A DNA stretch of 64,000 nucleotides from Laccaria trichodermophora. Taxonomy: Eukaryota > Basidiomycota > Agaricomycetes > Agaricales > Hydnangiaceae. Every line of letters starts with the position of its first letter. Position 1 is the stretch's first letter. The notes beneath the pieces are model-generated. The model was given only the letters and a program-made list of their open reading frames with translations, had not been told where the DNA came from and did no database searches. The stretch spans positions 434,001-498,000 of the forward strand of contig JACTVC010000014.1 in NCBI GenBank assembly GCA_018417955.1. The letters run 5' to 3'. The position numbers and the translations under genes were made by a program. Shown here in pieces: positions 11,385 through 22,613 of the stretch.

Positions 11385-13080
11385 TGCAAAAAAGCCTATT
11401 TCATGGAGTAGTTTCGCACCGGGAAAACGCAAAGGTGCTCTTATTCTGCACTTTAACATGGACATATACCCACCCGACTCAATCAGAACCATTCCCCTGT
11501 GCGAATCTAGAGTGTTGGGTCGACCCTCAAACGCTTGAGGCGATTAGCACCAATTCGAATGACTCAGCCTTTAAGATCGCCTACAAAACCCATCTCTGAA
11601 GGATCTTCGTCTAACTCTACGAAAGGAAGCAAAAGATGCCGCAGTCTCATTCTGCTACAATGGTGCCAAACCGACAGTTGGGTGTTTAGACAGGAATTCA
11701 GCGCAAAACATCCCTGTGTCGCTCCAAGAGGTTCAGGCTTGGCTAGGGTCTTCCGGAGTTTCTATCTGGGATTGTTCTGCTGCCGGCCCATCTATTGCAG
11801 AACTTATACGTGTTTCCGAAGCGAAAGGACCAGTGGATTTCCTGATGGCGCTCAGGCCATGATTGGTTCGCTGCAACTGCCGTGTGGCGCGAACGAACAA
11901 CTTCCTTTCATGCCTAGAATTACCAGCCCAAATGGATGTGATGGGCGCTGCAAGAGGTGGATTTGGTATGCAAGGCTACTTCAACCCCGCGTTCATGCAA
12001 AATGCGCAAGGGGCCGGTGGGAGTACTGGCCAGCTCAATGCTCCTGATGGACCCAGAAAACGATATAGGACTGAGGGCGGGGGTATGCAAATTGAACATG
12101 TCACGATGCCGACGGATGTCTCCACTTCCTGTCTCACCTCATTCATCGACATTGCACTGAGATATTCATCACCAACCACCAACTTCACAATAACATCACT
12201 GCTGACATGGTCCTGCAGCTTCTAGGTACCCCTCTGGGAGAACTCAATTGGATGTTGACCGCAATCACTGATACCATGGGACGGACTACATTTTCTCGTG
12301 ATATCTTCACCAAAGTTTACTTACCGATCGCCTCCCTTTTTCGAAACCCGCTGCTTGCTGAAAGAATCATGAAGAACTAACACTGCACAGCGCACACCTT
12401 CCCGGACCAACGCACATCCACTCTAGGCCACATGGGATTTGGCGATAGATACATGCTTGCGCCAATTACCGGATCTCTTATCCAGGAGCGCCAGTAATGT
12501 AGCCAACCCCGTGGCTCCTTCCTCTTTACAGTGGGAACCAGACCCGGCGGCATTGGCCAAAGACCCTAATGCTGCAACTTCTGCCAAACCGGGCGATATG
12601 CCCTATGTCTACGTTCCTAGCAAATTTTTGATGATCAGCTCAAAGTTTGGCTCTCCAGAGGCGGCTCGACTTTGACCAGACGTGGGCCCATGTCTCTTCT
12701 ACCTCTGAATGACAGTAACCCCAACGTTCACCTTCGCAAGTGGAATCAGTTAATGGCACCTTGAACGAGTACGATGGGAACTCAGAAAGTACAGTTTGGA
12801 GTGACGTCAGACGGTTTTGTACCAATGTTACCTCTCTGCAAAACTTCTGCGTATCGGAAGTCTCGACGCCCGATTGTTCGGCCCTTGGATAAGCCCACAC
12901 CATTTTTCGCTTTCAATATCTTGAGGGGCTTGACAGGCCCTCAAACTTCCTCCATTCCACGCTCCAGCTCTGTCGTGTTTCATCCAACGGAAATGCTGTC
13001 TGGTCTAGGTGGACCCAATGGTACGTTTTCTCTTCTTTTAGACGAAAGTAGTGCTCAGCTTGACTTATAGTTTAGTGCTG
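11385..13080 (+). pseudogene. Raptor/Kog1 (TORC1 subunit) pseudogene
   Basis: Consecutive plus-strand fragments in shifting frames match the conserved Raptor N-terminal region in order: NPCA.LECWVDP-like (about 11500), LRKEAKDAAVSFCYNGA..PTV (about 11610), IPVSLQEVQAWLGS and IWDCSAAG (about 11720-11790), a CGANEQLP block (about 11890), SCLT..IDIALR and ITADMVLQLLGTPLGELNW (about 12130-12260), FSRDIF, SLFRNPLLAERIMKN (about 12295-12375), and a SRGGS..LTRRGPM..LPLNDSNPNVHLRKWNQLM block (about 12660-12760). Stops and frameshifts are numerous. The rest of the protein (HEAT and WD40) is absent. About 170 bp of unrelated coding-like sequence interrupts it at about 11930-12105. Confidence 0.85.
11930..12105 (+). 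other. Foreign coding-like insert in the Raptor pseudogene
   Basis: In one frame this reads a G/M/F/Q-rich segment (MGAARGGFGMQGYFNPAFMQ) and then GPRKRYRTEGGG, resembling the low-complexity tail of KH-type or splicing RNA-binding proteins. Raptor sequence resumes immediately afterwards at the SCLT block. The origin is not identifiable by eye. Confidence 0.4.
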
Positions 13081-13234
13081 CCATTGCTTGAATCACAAGC
13101 GACCTCTCTCGTGTTCAGCTCAAGTCTCTATCCGACATACCTTCTGTTATCTTGGCTCTGCACGAATTATCTGCTGTTAATTTTGCTATCATGTCCAATT
13201 TATCGGGCCATCAAGGTTCTCTTATCGACATTTG

Positions 13235-15823
13235 CTACTCGTCGAGCTTTTGATCTAACCCATTAACCCTCAACCCCCCTCGAGTCCAATGTTCATTGCC
13301 GGCAATGAAGTCTTCCCTGACAATCTTTCCTCTGAATGCCACTCCATTGTCTCTTTCTACTTTAACATACACCCCCTCCACCCTGCCATCGTAGAAGGAC
13401 GACTTGCTCTGAACCATAGTTCGTAACACGTCGTCTGTTGGCGGGATTCCTTCATGGATAATGGGTACCACACTGATTGTAGTGGAAGAGAGCAATCTTC
13501 GGAGACCTTGTGTATGCTCCCAAGTTTGAGTCGCGCGATCATACAAATCATATGCAATGAAGTAATCCGGAAGGTGGGTATAAGGAATGGAGTGTGTGGC
13601 GAACACCCATTCCCCGAAAAGGATGTAGCGCTCTGCGAAGAAGGGATCGCGATCCAGGAGTTGGTATAATTCCTCTCTGTGTCTCTCAACCCACAACCCC
13701 AACTTCTTGAACTGCTCGTGTGTCGATGAGTTCACGTAGTGGGAACGATTTTGCACAACTATCTGCGACCTATCGAAAGAAAGGGAGAATCCCATGTTGG
13801 CACCATCGATCTTCTCCGTGATGACAACATGACCTTCAATTATTAGGGAAGACACATCTGCGTGGATGTCATCTGATGTAGCCGCTCCCAGGTCAAGAAG
13901 GTGTGGAGTGCGAGGGAACTTGTACACCGTTATCGGGGGCGATAAGCGCAAGACTAACTCCTGAGCTGCTGCAAATGACCGAATGATAACAATGGCCTTG
14001 AAGCCTTCTCGCAAGGTTGGCCGGGCGAAGATCTTGCCCATCTGCTCGACCGCGTTTCTTACTCGATTTCCGGGAGGGAGAGTGGGGTGACCTGCGCGTA
14101 GTTGGGCGCGGGAGATGCACAAATCACGATCATAATCAAACCAGACGCACACGGGCGAGGTGCACCAGTTCGACGCAAGTTCAAGCCATCCCTTTCTGTC
14201 CGAAGCTGCTGTATTGCACCGATCAAGGAGAACACGCCCATTAGGTTTTCGGCCTATCTCTGCCTCACAAGCCAATCTGCTACCAGAATCATCCTGGGAT
14301 ATGCGATTCCATCCACCAGGATCTCGAGCCATCAGGGACTTACAGAATGAGGACTTCCCCGAACCTGGAAGTCCCATCAAAACAAAGAGGTCATTCTCTT
14401 TGCTAAGCGACCCTTCAACTACCACGGCACAAGGTGGGGGTTCTGTAGGACGATCGGGAAAGATGGACTGTCGCTTCCAGATTGTGCTACACCATTTGGA
14501 AACGAACTCTTCCTGATGCGAGGTTTCCATGCTTCCAGGTCTCAACGACCGGAGCAGCGCCATAGCTTCCGCTGCTGGAAACTCAGGCTGTGTTCGTTCA
14601 TAGCTAAGCTTTTTAAATCCAAAAGCTGCGATATAACAAGCAGCAACGGTGCCTGCGCGGCCCTTTCCACCGCCGCAATGCACGAGGAGAGGAAGTTTGT
14701 TTTGGTCTTGGAAAAGATTAAGGATAAGGTCCATTTGCTCAATCGATGGCGGATGATAGTTTGGGATGGGGGAGTATGTATTGGTGATCGACTTCCCGTG
14801 GAACCAGGAGTTCTTGAGGGGTGTCTCTTCAGTTAGTGTTAAAATATGACGGATGCCAAGGTGAGGCGATGATAGGACAGAGACATCGTCTTCGTTGCGT
14901 GGGGTGGACATAATGGCGAAATAGCCTGGTATAAGCCATCTGAAGAAGCGAGGTAGTTTGTAGTATTCTCTATTCCCAAGTGATTTTGAGGGTGAGGGGA
15001 CTACAAGGATGTCTCGAGATTCTAAGCAAAGCGAGGGGGAGATGTTAGCATTGGCAAGTGTCTGCCACAATTCAGCCGACCAAGGCGCCAACAAAATAGA
15101 TGAAATATTGCCAGGTATCTGTGGTATTTCGTAGTTCTGGAGCACAGTTCCCCATTCGCTCTCCCTTGAGCACTCCGCGAGCTTCTTCATGCAATATGCC
15201 TTAATTTTCCCATCATCCGTACGTTCGTGTGCACGTGCATAACAAAGCATGGCAAGCTTGCTCTGGTTTTTCGATATAGAAGAGTCTGCCAACCGAAGAA
15301 AGCCCTTGTGCGACTCTGGGTCGATTTCGATCAACATTCCGGAGTAATGCTGAGATGTTTGATATTGTTCCGATAGATGGAGGGTATAAGCTAGATGATC
15401 AAGCAACTGGGGGGAAGGGCACATGGGGAATTGACCTGGTAGTAACGATTCTATGCTTTTATCCATTTCATGGTCATCACTTTCAGAAAGGGTGATATGG
15501 AACTGTTTCGGGGCGAGCCCGAGTTGCTTGCGAAGTTGCTGACCTGCGGCCCAGATGACAACGACAAAGATTACCCCATGTCCACCCCCAATTCCTGCGG
15601 AGAAGACGTAGCGAGTGTCAGCTTTCAAGGCCGCAACGCGGTCCTCAGGTACGGTCCTGAGTTCTGCCTTCGTCAAGACGGTGATGTGATACGATTTCGA
15701 GTCTGCAAATATAATTTTCGCATCCAGTGGAGCCTCCGATGTTATAGCAATCCGCGCCAGGTCATCGACATGATCTCCAACAAGACAAAGGGCACCACGG
15801 GCCATTCCGAGAAAGATGGACAT
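13235..15823 (-). CDS. Multidomain RNA-repair protein: 2H phosphoesterase, DSP phosphatase, polynucleotide kinase, RNA ligase
   Basis: Intronless, 862 residues from ATG at 15823. The frame stays open upstream to a GTG (15847), but the first ATG is the 15823 one, and an in-frame TGA lies further up. Residues 40-125 hold two H-I-T motifs (H46, H109) spaced as in 2H phosphoesterases. A TPR-like helical stretch follows (about 140-240). At about 290-440 lies a dual-specificity phosphatase core with CX5R in HCGGGKGRAGT (C383, R389). At about 480-620 lies a P-loop kinase (GLPGSGKSS, 484-492) with a DRCN box at 534, as in polynucleotide kinases. At about 630-862 lies an RNA-ligase-type nucleotidyltransferase: motif I E-K-I-D-G-A-N (K671), motif III FGEWVF (736), motif IV EGVYVK (816), motif V RGKIV (831). 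These domains suggest healing and sealing of broken RNA. It differs from yeast Trl1 (ligase-kinase-CPD) in domain order and in adding a phosphatase. Domain calls are by motif only. Confidence 0.85.
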   Translation of the reverse strand: MSIFLGMARGALCLVGDHVDDLARIAITSEAPLDAKIIFADSKSYHITVLTKAELRTVPEDRVAALKADTRYVFSAGIGGGHGVIFVVVIWAAGQQLRKQLGLAPKQFHITLSESDDHEMDKSIESLLPGQFPMCPSPQLLDHLAYTLHLSEQYQTSQHYSGMLIEIDPESHKGFLRLADSSISKNQSKLAMLCYARAHERTDDGKIKAYCMKKLAECSRESEWGTVLQNYEIPQIPGNISSILLAPWSAELWQTLANANISPSLCLESRDILVVPSPSKSLGNREYYKLPRFFRWLIPGYFAIMSTPRNEDDVSVLSSPHLGIRHILTLTEETPLKNSWFHGKSITNTYSPIPNYHPPSIEQMDLILNLFQDQNKLPLLVHCGGGKGRAGTVAACYIAAFGFKKLSYERTQPEFPAAEAMALLRSLRPGSMETSHQEEFVSKWCSTIWKRQSIFPDRPTEPPPCAVVVEGSLSKENDLFVLMGLPGSGKSSFCKSLMARDPGGWNRISQDDSGSRLACEAEIGRKPNGRVLLDRCNTAASDRKGWLELASNWCTSPVCVWFDYDRDLCISRAQLRAGHPTLPPGNRVRNAVEQMGKIFARPTLREGFKAIVIIRSFAAAQELVLRLSPPITVYKFPRTPHLLDLGAATSDDIHADVSSLIIEGHVVITEKIDGANMGFSLSFDRSQIVVQNRSHYVNSSTHEQFKKLGLWVERHREELYQLLDRDPFFAERYILFGEWVFATHSIPYTHLPDYFIAYDLYDRATQTWEHTQGLRRLLSSTTISVVPIIHEGIPPTDDVLRTMVQSKSSFYDGRVEGVYVKVERDNGVAFRGKIVREDFIAGNEHWTRGGLRVNGLDQKLDE

Positions 15824-15829
15824 GATAAG

Positions 15830-16800
15830 CGGTGGCCCTGTCGACACGTTGAATGAGTGCTTCGGGGGCCTGTGTATGTTAAACCTGATTCATACTCAAA
15901 GATGGAAGCTTCCAAGTTAGTCAAAGTTACTCATAAGTTTCGCAGCCGTACGTACATGATGGAGTCAGGACCCACAGCCGAAATTCTGGGAAGGATGGTA
16001 GATAACATACAATAGCAGACCTCAACTTGAAGCATGATTAGGCAGTGGTTGTGCCCATTGGTCTCAAATCTATGTGGTTGAACGTTGAAGGTTGGTTGAA
16101 GGGGGGATGGCAAGGGGAAGGCAAGAAGAGGAAGGGCGGAGCCGCAATTTGTTTACGCGTTGTTACAAGTTGACTTCAAGGCAAGTTCAAGCGCAAATTC
16201 GTTCGTCGCGTTTAGGTAGAAGGTAGGGTGTCTTTCGAATCGCTTCCAATGGAACATCTAGATACGGTGGGTTTGGTACTCTGGTCTTCTTACAACTGTC
16301 TTGCTTAACCCTGGGCGCTCGAGAACAGTTATCGGACTCTATTTATGACAAAAATTACAGATATTGCTTTGGCCTATGATAGCCATGACGCCGTCGACTT
16401 CATTGCGCTTCTAGGATGACCCTGAATGGCGAAAGGGACGGATGTGCTCTTGCAGAAGGAATATGACAAGGAGAATGAAATTATGAATATATCGACCCAA
16501 CCGGGAGCTAACGGCGATTAGTGCTTGGCGCTCTCCCGTCTGAACTTGAAAGTGCATCGTTAAGTATCACTTTAACAGACGGCCCGTCACCATGGATTCC
16601 CGAATCTATGATCGACGATGAAGTCCTAAAACACATACCCGGGAGGCGGCGGAGACCGTAATAAAATTATGTTGCCTCCCGGATCCCGTAATAAAAACAA
16701 CGACAGGGTTTTTATTAAGTTATGGTTAATCATGGACGTTCTGGGTCAGAAATTTGAGAAATGAACTGCTGTGAGCGTAGTTCCTCATTTTCGTAGTCTG
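15830..16800. other. Intergenic region between the RNA-repair gene and the F-box cluster
   Basis: No supported gene. Around 16640-16710 the sequence around CCCGGGAGGC/GCCTCCCGG forms a short inverted repeat: CCGTAATAAAA and GGATCCCGTAATAAAAAC flank it. A similar AAAACGA/ATCATTGAAG block lies near 20070-20130 downstream of the second F-box gene, so the duplication includes part of the 3' flank. Confidence 0.35.
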
Positions 16801-16807
16801 TAGATAA

Positions 16808-18929
16808 CTAGAGCGGCGGAAAGGTATGGTAGTCACGTCCAGCTGTTGAGTAGAAAAGGGCATACTTGATCCCAAGTGGATCATCCTGCTTCCTCATACT
16901 CCAACCCGGGCGGCCAAGATATTCTCTCAAAACATCTTTCCAACACTTTAGAATGATACTTGCACGCTGACGGAGTTGATACCGATCCTCTCTTTCAAAG
17001 CTCGTATCGGGTAGTTCGGTGATACGGCATAGGTGGTCGCATATCGTAAATCTCTGACGTATGTTGAAAAGAGATTTAGATCTAGAGATATCATCGAGAA
17101 ATCGCAAAAAAAAAAAGTACGCACGTGGATGAACATGGGCGAGATGTTAAGGTAATCGCACTGCTCAATCTCGAGGATAACTTCATGGAGTGAGGTCTCT
17201 CCCTAGGACAGAAACCCATGAGCAGGCAATTAGGTAGATGAACACACTGTTTACCTCATTCTCAAGCAGCGCCGATTGACACTCAAGTGTGTTTTTGAAT
17301 ACCCGCAACCAATCACTGATCTTGAAATACATCACCTGCCCATGCCGTGGAGAGTTGTCCGGCCAGCCATCTACCTCATCGAAGATAGCTCTAGCTGTCC
17401 AAAAGTCTGCACATCTCAAAGTAACCGTTTCCAAAGGCTTGGTACCTAGCGTTCTGGACAGATATAACCAGGATTCAAACAGTTGGTCGAGGGAAGTAAA
17501 CGACCTCGAGCCCGGTTGTGGCTCTGAGTCAGGCCCGGGGTACGCAATGGTAATATGCTGGAGATGGGGAAGGAAAGGCAGCTTTTCTCCCAATGGCTGT
17601 CCTATCAGAAAATCAAGATGGATCGCATCAATAGAAGTCTCCTGGTCGAACTCAAGAATCAAGTTCGTCAACGGTGCCTTTTCGAGGGAAGCCATGAGAG
17701 GGACCATCCCGTTGAGAGCAACCCCCGTTATTTTTAGGGTGGAGAGCGAGCAGGAGGATCTTGCAAAAAAAGATGTCATGGACCCTACTGTATATCCAGA
17801 AGCTAGGGGGATCGACAGCATAGCCAAGAACGGCAGTGTTAAGTGATCCAAGACGCCTGACGATAATATGTTAGCCCTGATGCTCAAATCAAGTAAACAC
17901 AGACTGCCGTGGTCAACAGTCATAAAGTTGCTCATTCCAGAGTCATTTAAACCGGTGAACGAGCATTCAACTAATGATGAGGCATGATGGAGCAAGTCTG
18001 TGACATATTGCACTTGCAGGTGATCACCAACAAAGCTCGTCAAGTTGTTCCATGGGATTTTAAGCCAAGAATGCATTGAGGGGCTATCTGTGAGATAAAG
18101 CCAGGACAAGCTGGGCGTACTAAATCGCAAATTTCGAATATTCGGTGAAAACTGGAAGGTGGAAAGGGACTGATAATCCGAAAAGGTAGAGGTATCACGG
18201 AGAGAGATGGCGAGGCTTCGTATGCTGCAGGTTGTACCTCGGAATGCCTGGTCAAGGAAGGGGAGATGTTCTACCCCTGTAATTATCTTCAGAGACTGGC
18301 AATGGTTCATATACGGCGAAATGACATTGAAGACTGGACGGGCGAGCTCTGTGTTTGATATTAGTGAGAGTTCGAAACGCAGCGGGAACGTGCGGGAGAG
18401 TCGTAACGACGTTGTAAGACGCTTGAGATAGCCACTGTCGTCTGATGTAGTACCAGTCGAACTGCTTAGAAGAGGGATTACACTCCACAGCTGTGGGGCG
18501 GATAACACAATCGACCTCCATCGACGGCACACATTTCCCAAGACCCATGGAGGCCCACGGGATGACATCGCATTAGAACATGACCTGACACAAAGCAAGA
18601 ATATTTCCTCCAGAAGTTCAGTGGGAAATCTACGAATCGCAGACAAAGTGCCCCTATACGCCTCTGCGAGTTTTATGTGTGCTTTACGACGATCATCAAC
18701 GAGCTGGTATGCTTGTTCAATGTCTTTCAGCAGTTTTTCGATTTCGGATGCTTTCGATTCATGATCTTGGACGCAATTCTCGATGGTTTGGATGTCCTGT
18801 TGTCGTGGTTGATCATTTGAGATTAGAAGATCATGATGGGGCAGGACAGACGCATCGGAAGATACTTAGCAGCGGAAGCTCGCATAGATATGTACCGCAA
18901 GTGGGGCACTTGAGATGGCCAAGAGACAT
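16808..18929 (-). CDS. F-box protein, tandem copy 1 (N-terminal frameshift)
   Basis: Exons by comparison with copy 2: complement(16808..17053, 17125..17202, 17255..18929). The F-box follows a coiled region: FPTELLEEIFLLC, then PPWVLGNVCRRWRSIVLSAPQLWS, typical of agaric F-box proteins that recruit substrates to SCF ubiquitin ligase. A leucine-rich region follows. The C-terminal exons give SLHEVILEIEQCDYLNISP and then a HTFPPL end. Relative to copy 2, one base is gained just after the N-terminal CPTCG segment (about 18840-18870), so the ATG at 18929 is out of frame with the F-box part. From about 18830 to the stop the frame is open. Either the N-terminus is lost, the gene is starting to decay, or another start is used. 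Confidence 0.7.
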
Positions 18930-19218
18930 TGAAGTATCCTCGATGGTTGATTAACACGGTTGATTCAGTGGAGGGTAGTCAGAGGGCAGTTATAGGGCTG
19001 GGCGAAATTGCAGCCAAATGTCGGCAAACAACTTGAACTGTCAGCAACTTCAATTGACGCTCTCCTGCGCTCTCTCGTCGACTGCCACTGTAAGTACTTA
19101 TCATTTCTTGATCATTTCTATGATGCCAATCAGAAGTTGCGATTGAATGTTTTCGCAATAAGTTACTGATGGAGTTGACTGGGAGTCAAATGGGGACAGT
19201 CAAAATTTAAATTGCAAG

Positions 19219-19946
19219 CTCGTAATCAAGGGGGTGCCGGCCCGGGAATCCCGTACTGGGACCTAGTTAGTTAGTCCAGCCGCAGGCTGCGAAAAAAAAA
19301 AAAAAGGACACCTTGGGCAGAGGGCCTTGTATCATTGAATTGAGTACCTTGTAGCATAATATAGCAACTACAGAATATACTGGGAGGAATACAGCTCCAA
19401 TAGAGGCCATAAAACACCAGAAAATGGGTGATATTAAGATATTCATTAATTTCCTGCCATATTTGTCATTATCAAATTACATTGAAATCTACACACCCAG
19501 AAAACTACTTGACCATTGACTGATGACATGAACAATATCCAAAAATCTACAGTATGTCTCAAACATTTTATGTATAAAGGGAAAATTGATGCTGCGCTTG
19601 ATGCAGAGGGTTTTGCAACCTGTCCAGATTGTGCAAATGCAAACAAGCTTGTGAGACACACTGGGTAAGTACTATCATTGTATTATGAGAACTCAGTGAT
19701 TTTCCGACTCACGTTATATGATCTAGAATGCGTGGAACTTGTGCAAGTGCCCAGGGATTGGGCCTGTGTGACTTGTGCGGCTTCCAGGAGAGGACACAGG
19801 GGGAAGTGCTCACGCAAATGATGTCATATTACTATATTTAGACACGTGCCTGATTACGTTAGTTAGTTAGTCCACCTCAAGTTGCCTTAACAAAAAAATC
19901 GACCCCGGGTCTTTTTTTCTGATGCCGGCACCCCCTTGCTCGTAAT
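19219..19946. mobile_element. Non-autonomous hAT-like TIR element (copy 1) with 8-bp target duplication
   Basis: Element 19227..19938 (712 bp). Its ends are CAAGGGGGTGCCGGC and the exact inverse GCCGGCACCCCCTTG. Both flanks carry CTCGTAAT (19219-19226 and 19939-19946), an 8-bp target duplication as in hAT elements. Both subterminal regions contain TTAGTTAGTCCA in the same orientation, followed by an A-rich run. There is no transposase. The inside carries a split cysteine-rich coding segment (separate entry). The same end family recurs at 49843 and 50420. Confidence 0.85.
19555..19845 (+). other. Host-like exon pair captured inside the TIR element
   Basis: An open segment reads KGKIDAALDAEGFATCPDC (CPDC at 19621-19632). 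A 62-bp sequence with GTAAGT donor and CTAG acceptor (19665-19726) separates it from a second segment containing GLGLCDLCGFQERTQGE. The paired CxxC motifs suggest a small zinc-binding domain. The retained intron argues for capture of genomic DNA rather than of a cDNA. The source gene is not in this window. Confidence 0.5.
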
Positions 19947-20216
19947 CTGATTTCCTAATGTTTTGCAGTGGACGACAAACTCCAACGTCTTTTTCAAAAG
20001 TTGGAAGTGCATCGTTATCACTTGAACAGAATGCCAATCACTATAAATCATTGAAGTGATGAAGTCTTAGAACAGATACGAGAAGAAAAACCATAATAGA
20101 GTTGCGCTGCCTGCCGCAATTAACAAAAAAAACGAAATGTCCAATTATCGACGTTCTGAGTCAGAAATATGAGAATTGAACATTTGCTCATCGAGCGTAA
20201 TTCCTCATTTGTCTAC

Positions 20217-22327
20217 TTAGTTAATTTCGTACGGCGGAAAGGTATGGTAGTCACGTCCAGCTGTTGAGTAGAAAAGGGCATACCTGTACCCAGATGGATC
20301 ATCCTGCTTCCTCATACTCCAACCCGGGTGGCCAAGATATTCTCTCAAGACATCTTTCCAATCCTTTAGAATGATACTTGCACGCCGACAGAGTTGATAC
20401 TGCTCCTCTTTCCCAAAGCTTGTATCGGGTAGTTCAGTGATACGGCGTAGGTAATCGCATATCGTAGATCTCTGAGGTATGTGAAAAAGAGAGTTAGATC
20501 TAAAGGTATCATCGAGGATTCGCAGAAAAAGTACGCACGTGGATGAACATGGGCGAGATGTTAAGGTAATCGCACTGCTCAATCTCGAGGAGAACTTCAT
20601 GCAGCCGGGTCTCTCTCTAGGACAGACACCCGTGAGCATGAAATTATGTAGATGAACATGCTGTTTACCTTATTCTCAAGCAGTGTCGATTGACGCCCAA
20701 GCGTCTTTCGGAATACCCGCAACCAGTCACTAATCTTGGTATACGGCACCTGGCCATGCGGAAGAGAATTGTCCAGCCAGCCTTCTAGGTCATTGAAGAT
20801 AGCTCTAGCTGTCCTCAAGTCTGCACATCTCAAAGTAACCGTTTCCAAACGCTTTGTACCCAGCGTTCTGGACAGATGTAATCGGGATGCAATCAGTCGG
20901 TTGAATGAGCTCGAGCTCGGCTGTGGCTCTGAGTCAGAGTAACTCATGGTAATATGCTGGAGATGGGGAAGGAAAGGCAGCTCTCCCAAGGGCTGTCTTA
21001 TCAGAAAATCAAGATGGATCGCATCAAGAGAAGTCTCCCAGTCGAAATCAAGAGTCAAATTCGTCAATGGTGCCTTTGCGAGAGAAGCCAGGAGAGGGAC
21101 CATGTCGTTGAGAGCAACCCCTGTAAACTTTAGGGTGGAGAGCGAGCAGGAGGATCTCGCAAAAAAAGATGTAATGGACCCTACTGTAATCCCAGGAGCT
21201 AGGGGTATCGACAGCGTGACTAAGGACGGCAGCGTTAAGTGATCCAAGAAACCTGACGATAATACGTCAGCGTCGATTCTCAAATCAAGTAAACACAGAC
21301 TGCCGTGGTCAACAGTCGTAAAGTTGCTCGTTCCGAAGGGAGTTAGATCGGTGAAAGAGCATTCGAGTAATGAGGGGGCATGATGGAGCAAGTCTGTGAC
21401 ATACTGCACTTGCAGGTGACCACCAACAAAGCTCGTCAAGTTGCCCCATGGAATTTTAAGCCAAGAATGCATAAAGGGGCTACCTGTGAGGTGGGACCGG
21501 GAGAAGCCGGGCCCATAGAATCGCAAATCTCGAATATTCGGTGAACGCTGGAAGGTTGAAAGGGACTGATAATCCGCAAAGGTGTCAGATGTTCCAAGGA
21601 GAGAAATGGCGAGGCTTTGTATGCTGCCGCTTGTACCTCGAAATGCCTGATCAAGGAGGGGGAGGTCGGCTGCCGTTGTGGTTATCTTCAGAGACTGGCA
21701 ATGGTTCATATGTGGAGAAATGACATCGAGGACCGGGCAGACGGGTTTCGCGATTGATCTTAGAAAGAGTTCGAAACGCAGCGGGAATGTGCGGGAGAGT
21801 CGTAACGACGTTGAAAGACGCTTGAGATAAATACTGTCGGTTGATAAAAGACCAGTCGAACTATGTAGAGGAGGTATTACACTCCACAGCTGTGGGGCGG
21901 ATAACACAATCGACCTCCATCGACGGCACACCTTTCCCAAGACCCACGGAGGCTCATGGGGTGACATCGCATCAGGACACGACCTGACACAAAGCAAGAA
22001 TATCTCCTCCAGAAGTTCTGCGGGAAATCCGCGAATCACAGACAAAGTGCCCTTATACGCCTCTGCGAGTTTGATGTGTGCTTTACGACGAGAATCAACG
22101 AGCTGGCACGCCTGTTTAATATCTTTAAGCAGTTTATCGAGCTCGGATGCTTTGGATTCATGATCTTGGACGCAGTTCTCGATGGTTTGGACGTCCTGTT
22201 GTCGTGGTTGATCGTTCGAGGTCAAGAGATCATGATGTGGTGGGGTGGCAGATGCATCGAAAGATAGCAGCGGAAGCTCCTGCAGAGATGAACCGCAAGT
22301 GCTGCACTTGAGATGACCAAGAGACAT
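20217..22327 (-). CDS. F-box protein, tandem copy 2 (intact)
   Basis: Exons are complement(20217..20471, 20539..20616, 20669..22327), 663 residues plus stop, all in phase. The N-terminus MSLGHLKCSTCGSSLQELP has a CxxC. A coiled coil follows at about residues 45-90, then the F-box (FPAELLEEIFLLC, PPWVLGKVCRRWRSIVLSAP). The remainder is a leucine-rich region (repeated LKITT, FHHAPSLLECSF-type segments) and a conserved C-terminus RDYHTFPP. It probably acts as a substrate adaptor of an SCF complex. It shares high nucleotide identity with copy 1, including both introns, so the pair arose by recent tandem duplication. Confidence 0.85.
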
Positions 22328-22613
22328 TGACGGATCCACAACGATTGATTCAGTAGAGGGTAGTACAAGCAAAGTACAAGGATAGTTGTAGCCGTTCTTG
22401 TGAAGAGCTCAGCCAAATGTCGGCAAACATCATCCTTGGGTGGCTCAACTCAAACTGGTGGCAACGAAACCTACGAGTCACAAACCGAATACTCTGCCAG
22501 TGCAAGACAATATAATTGTATGTTCTTCCTTTGGTTTCTTATGCTTAGTTCTTGACGACCTGAAAAGATACTTTAGACATTAGAAGTGCTCACAAATCAC
22601 TCAACAACTTGTT

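Noticed and set aside
15824..15847. Longer start of the RNA-repair protein
   Set aside because: The frame is open up to a GTG at 15847 but without ATG; the first ATG is at 15823.
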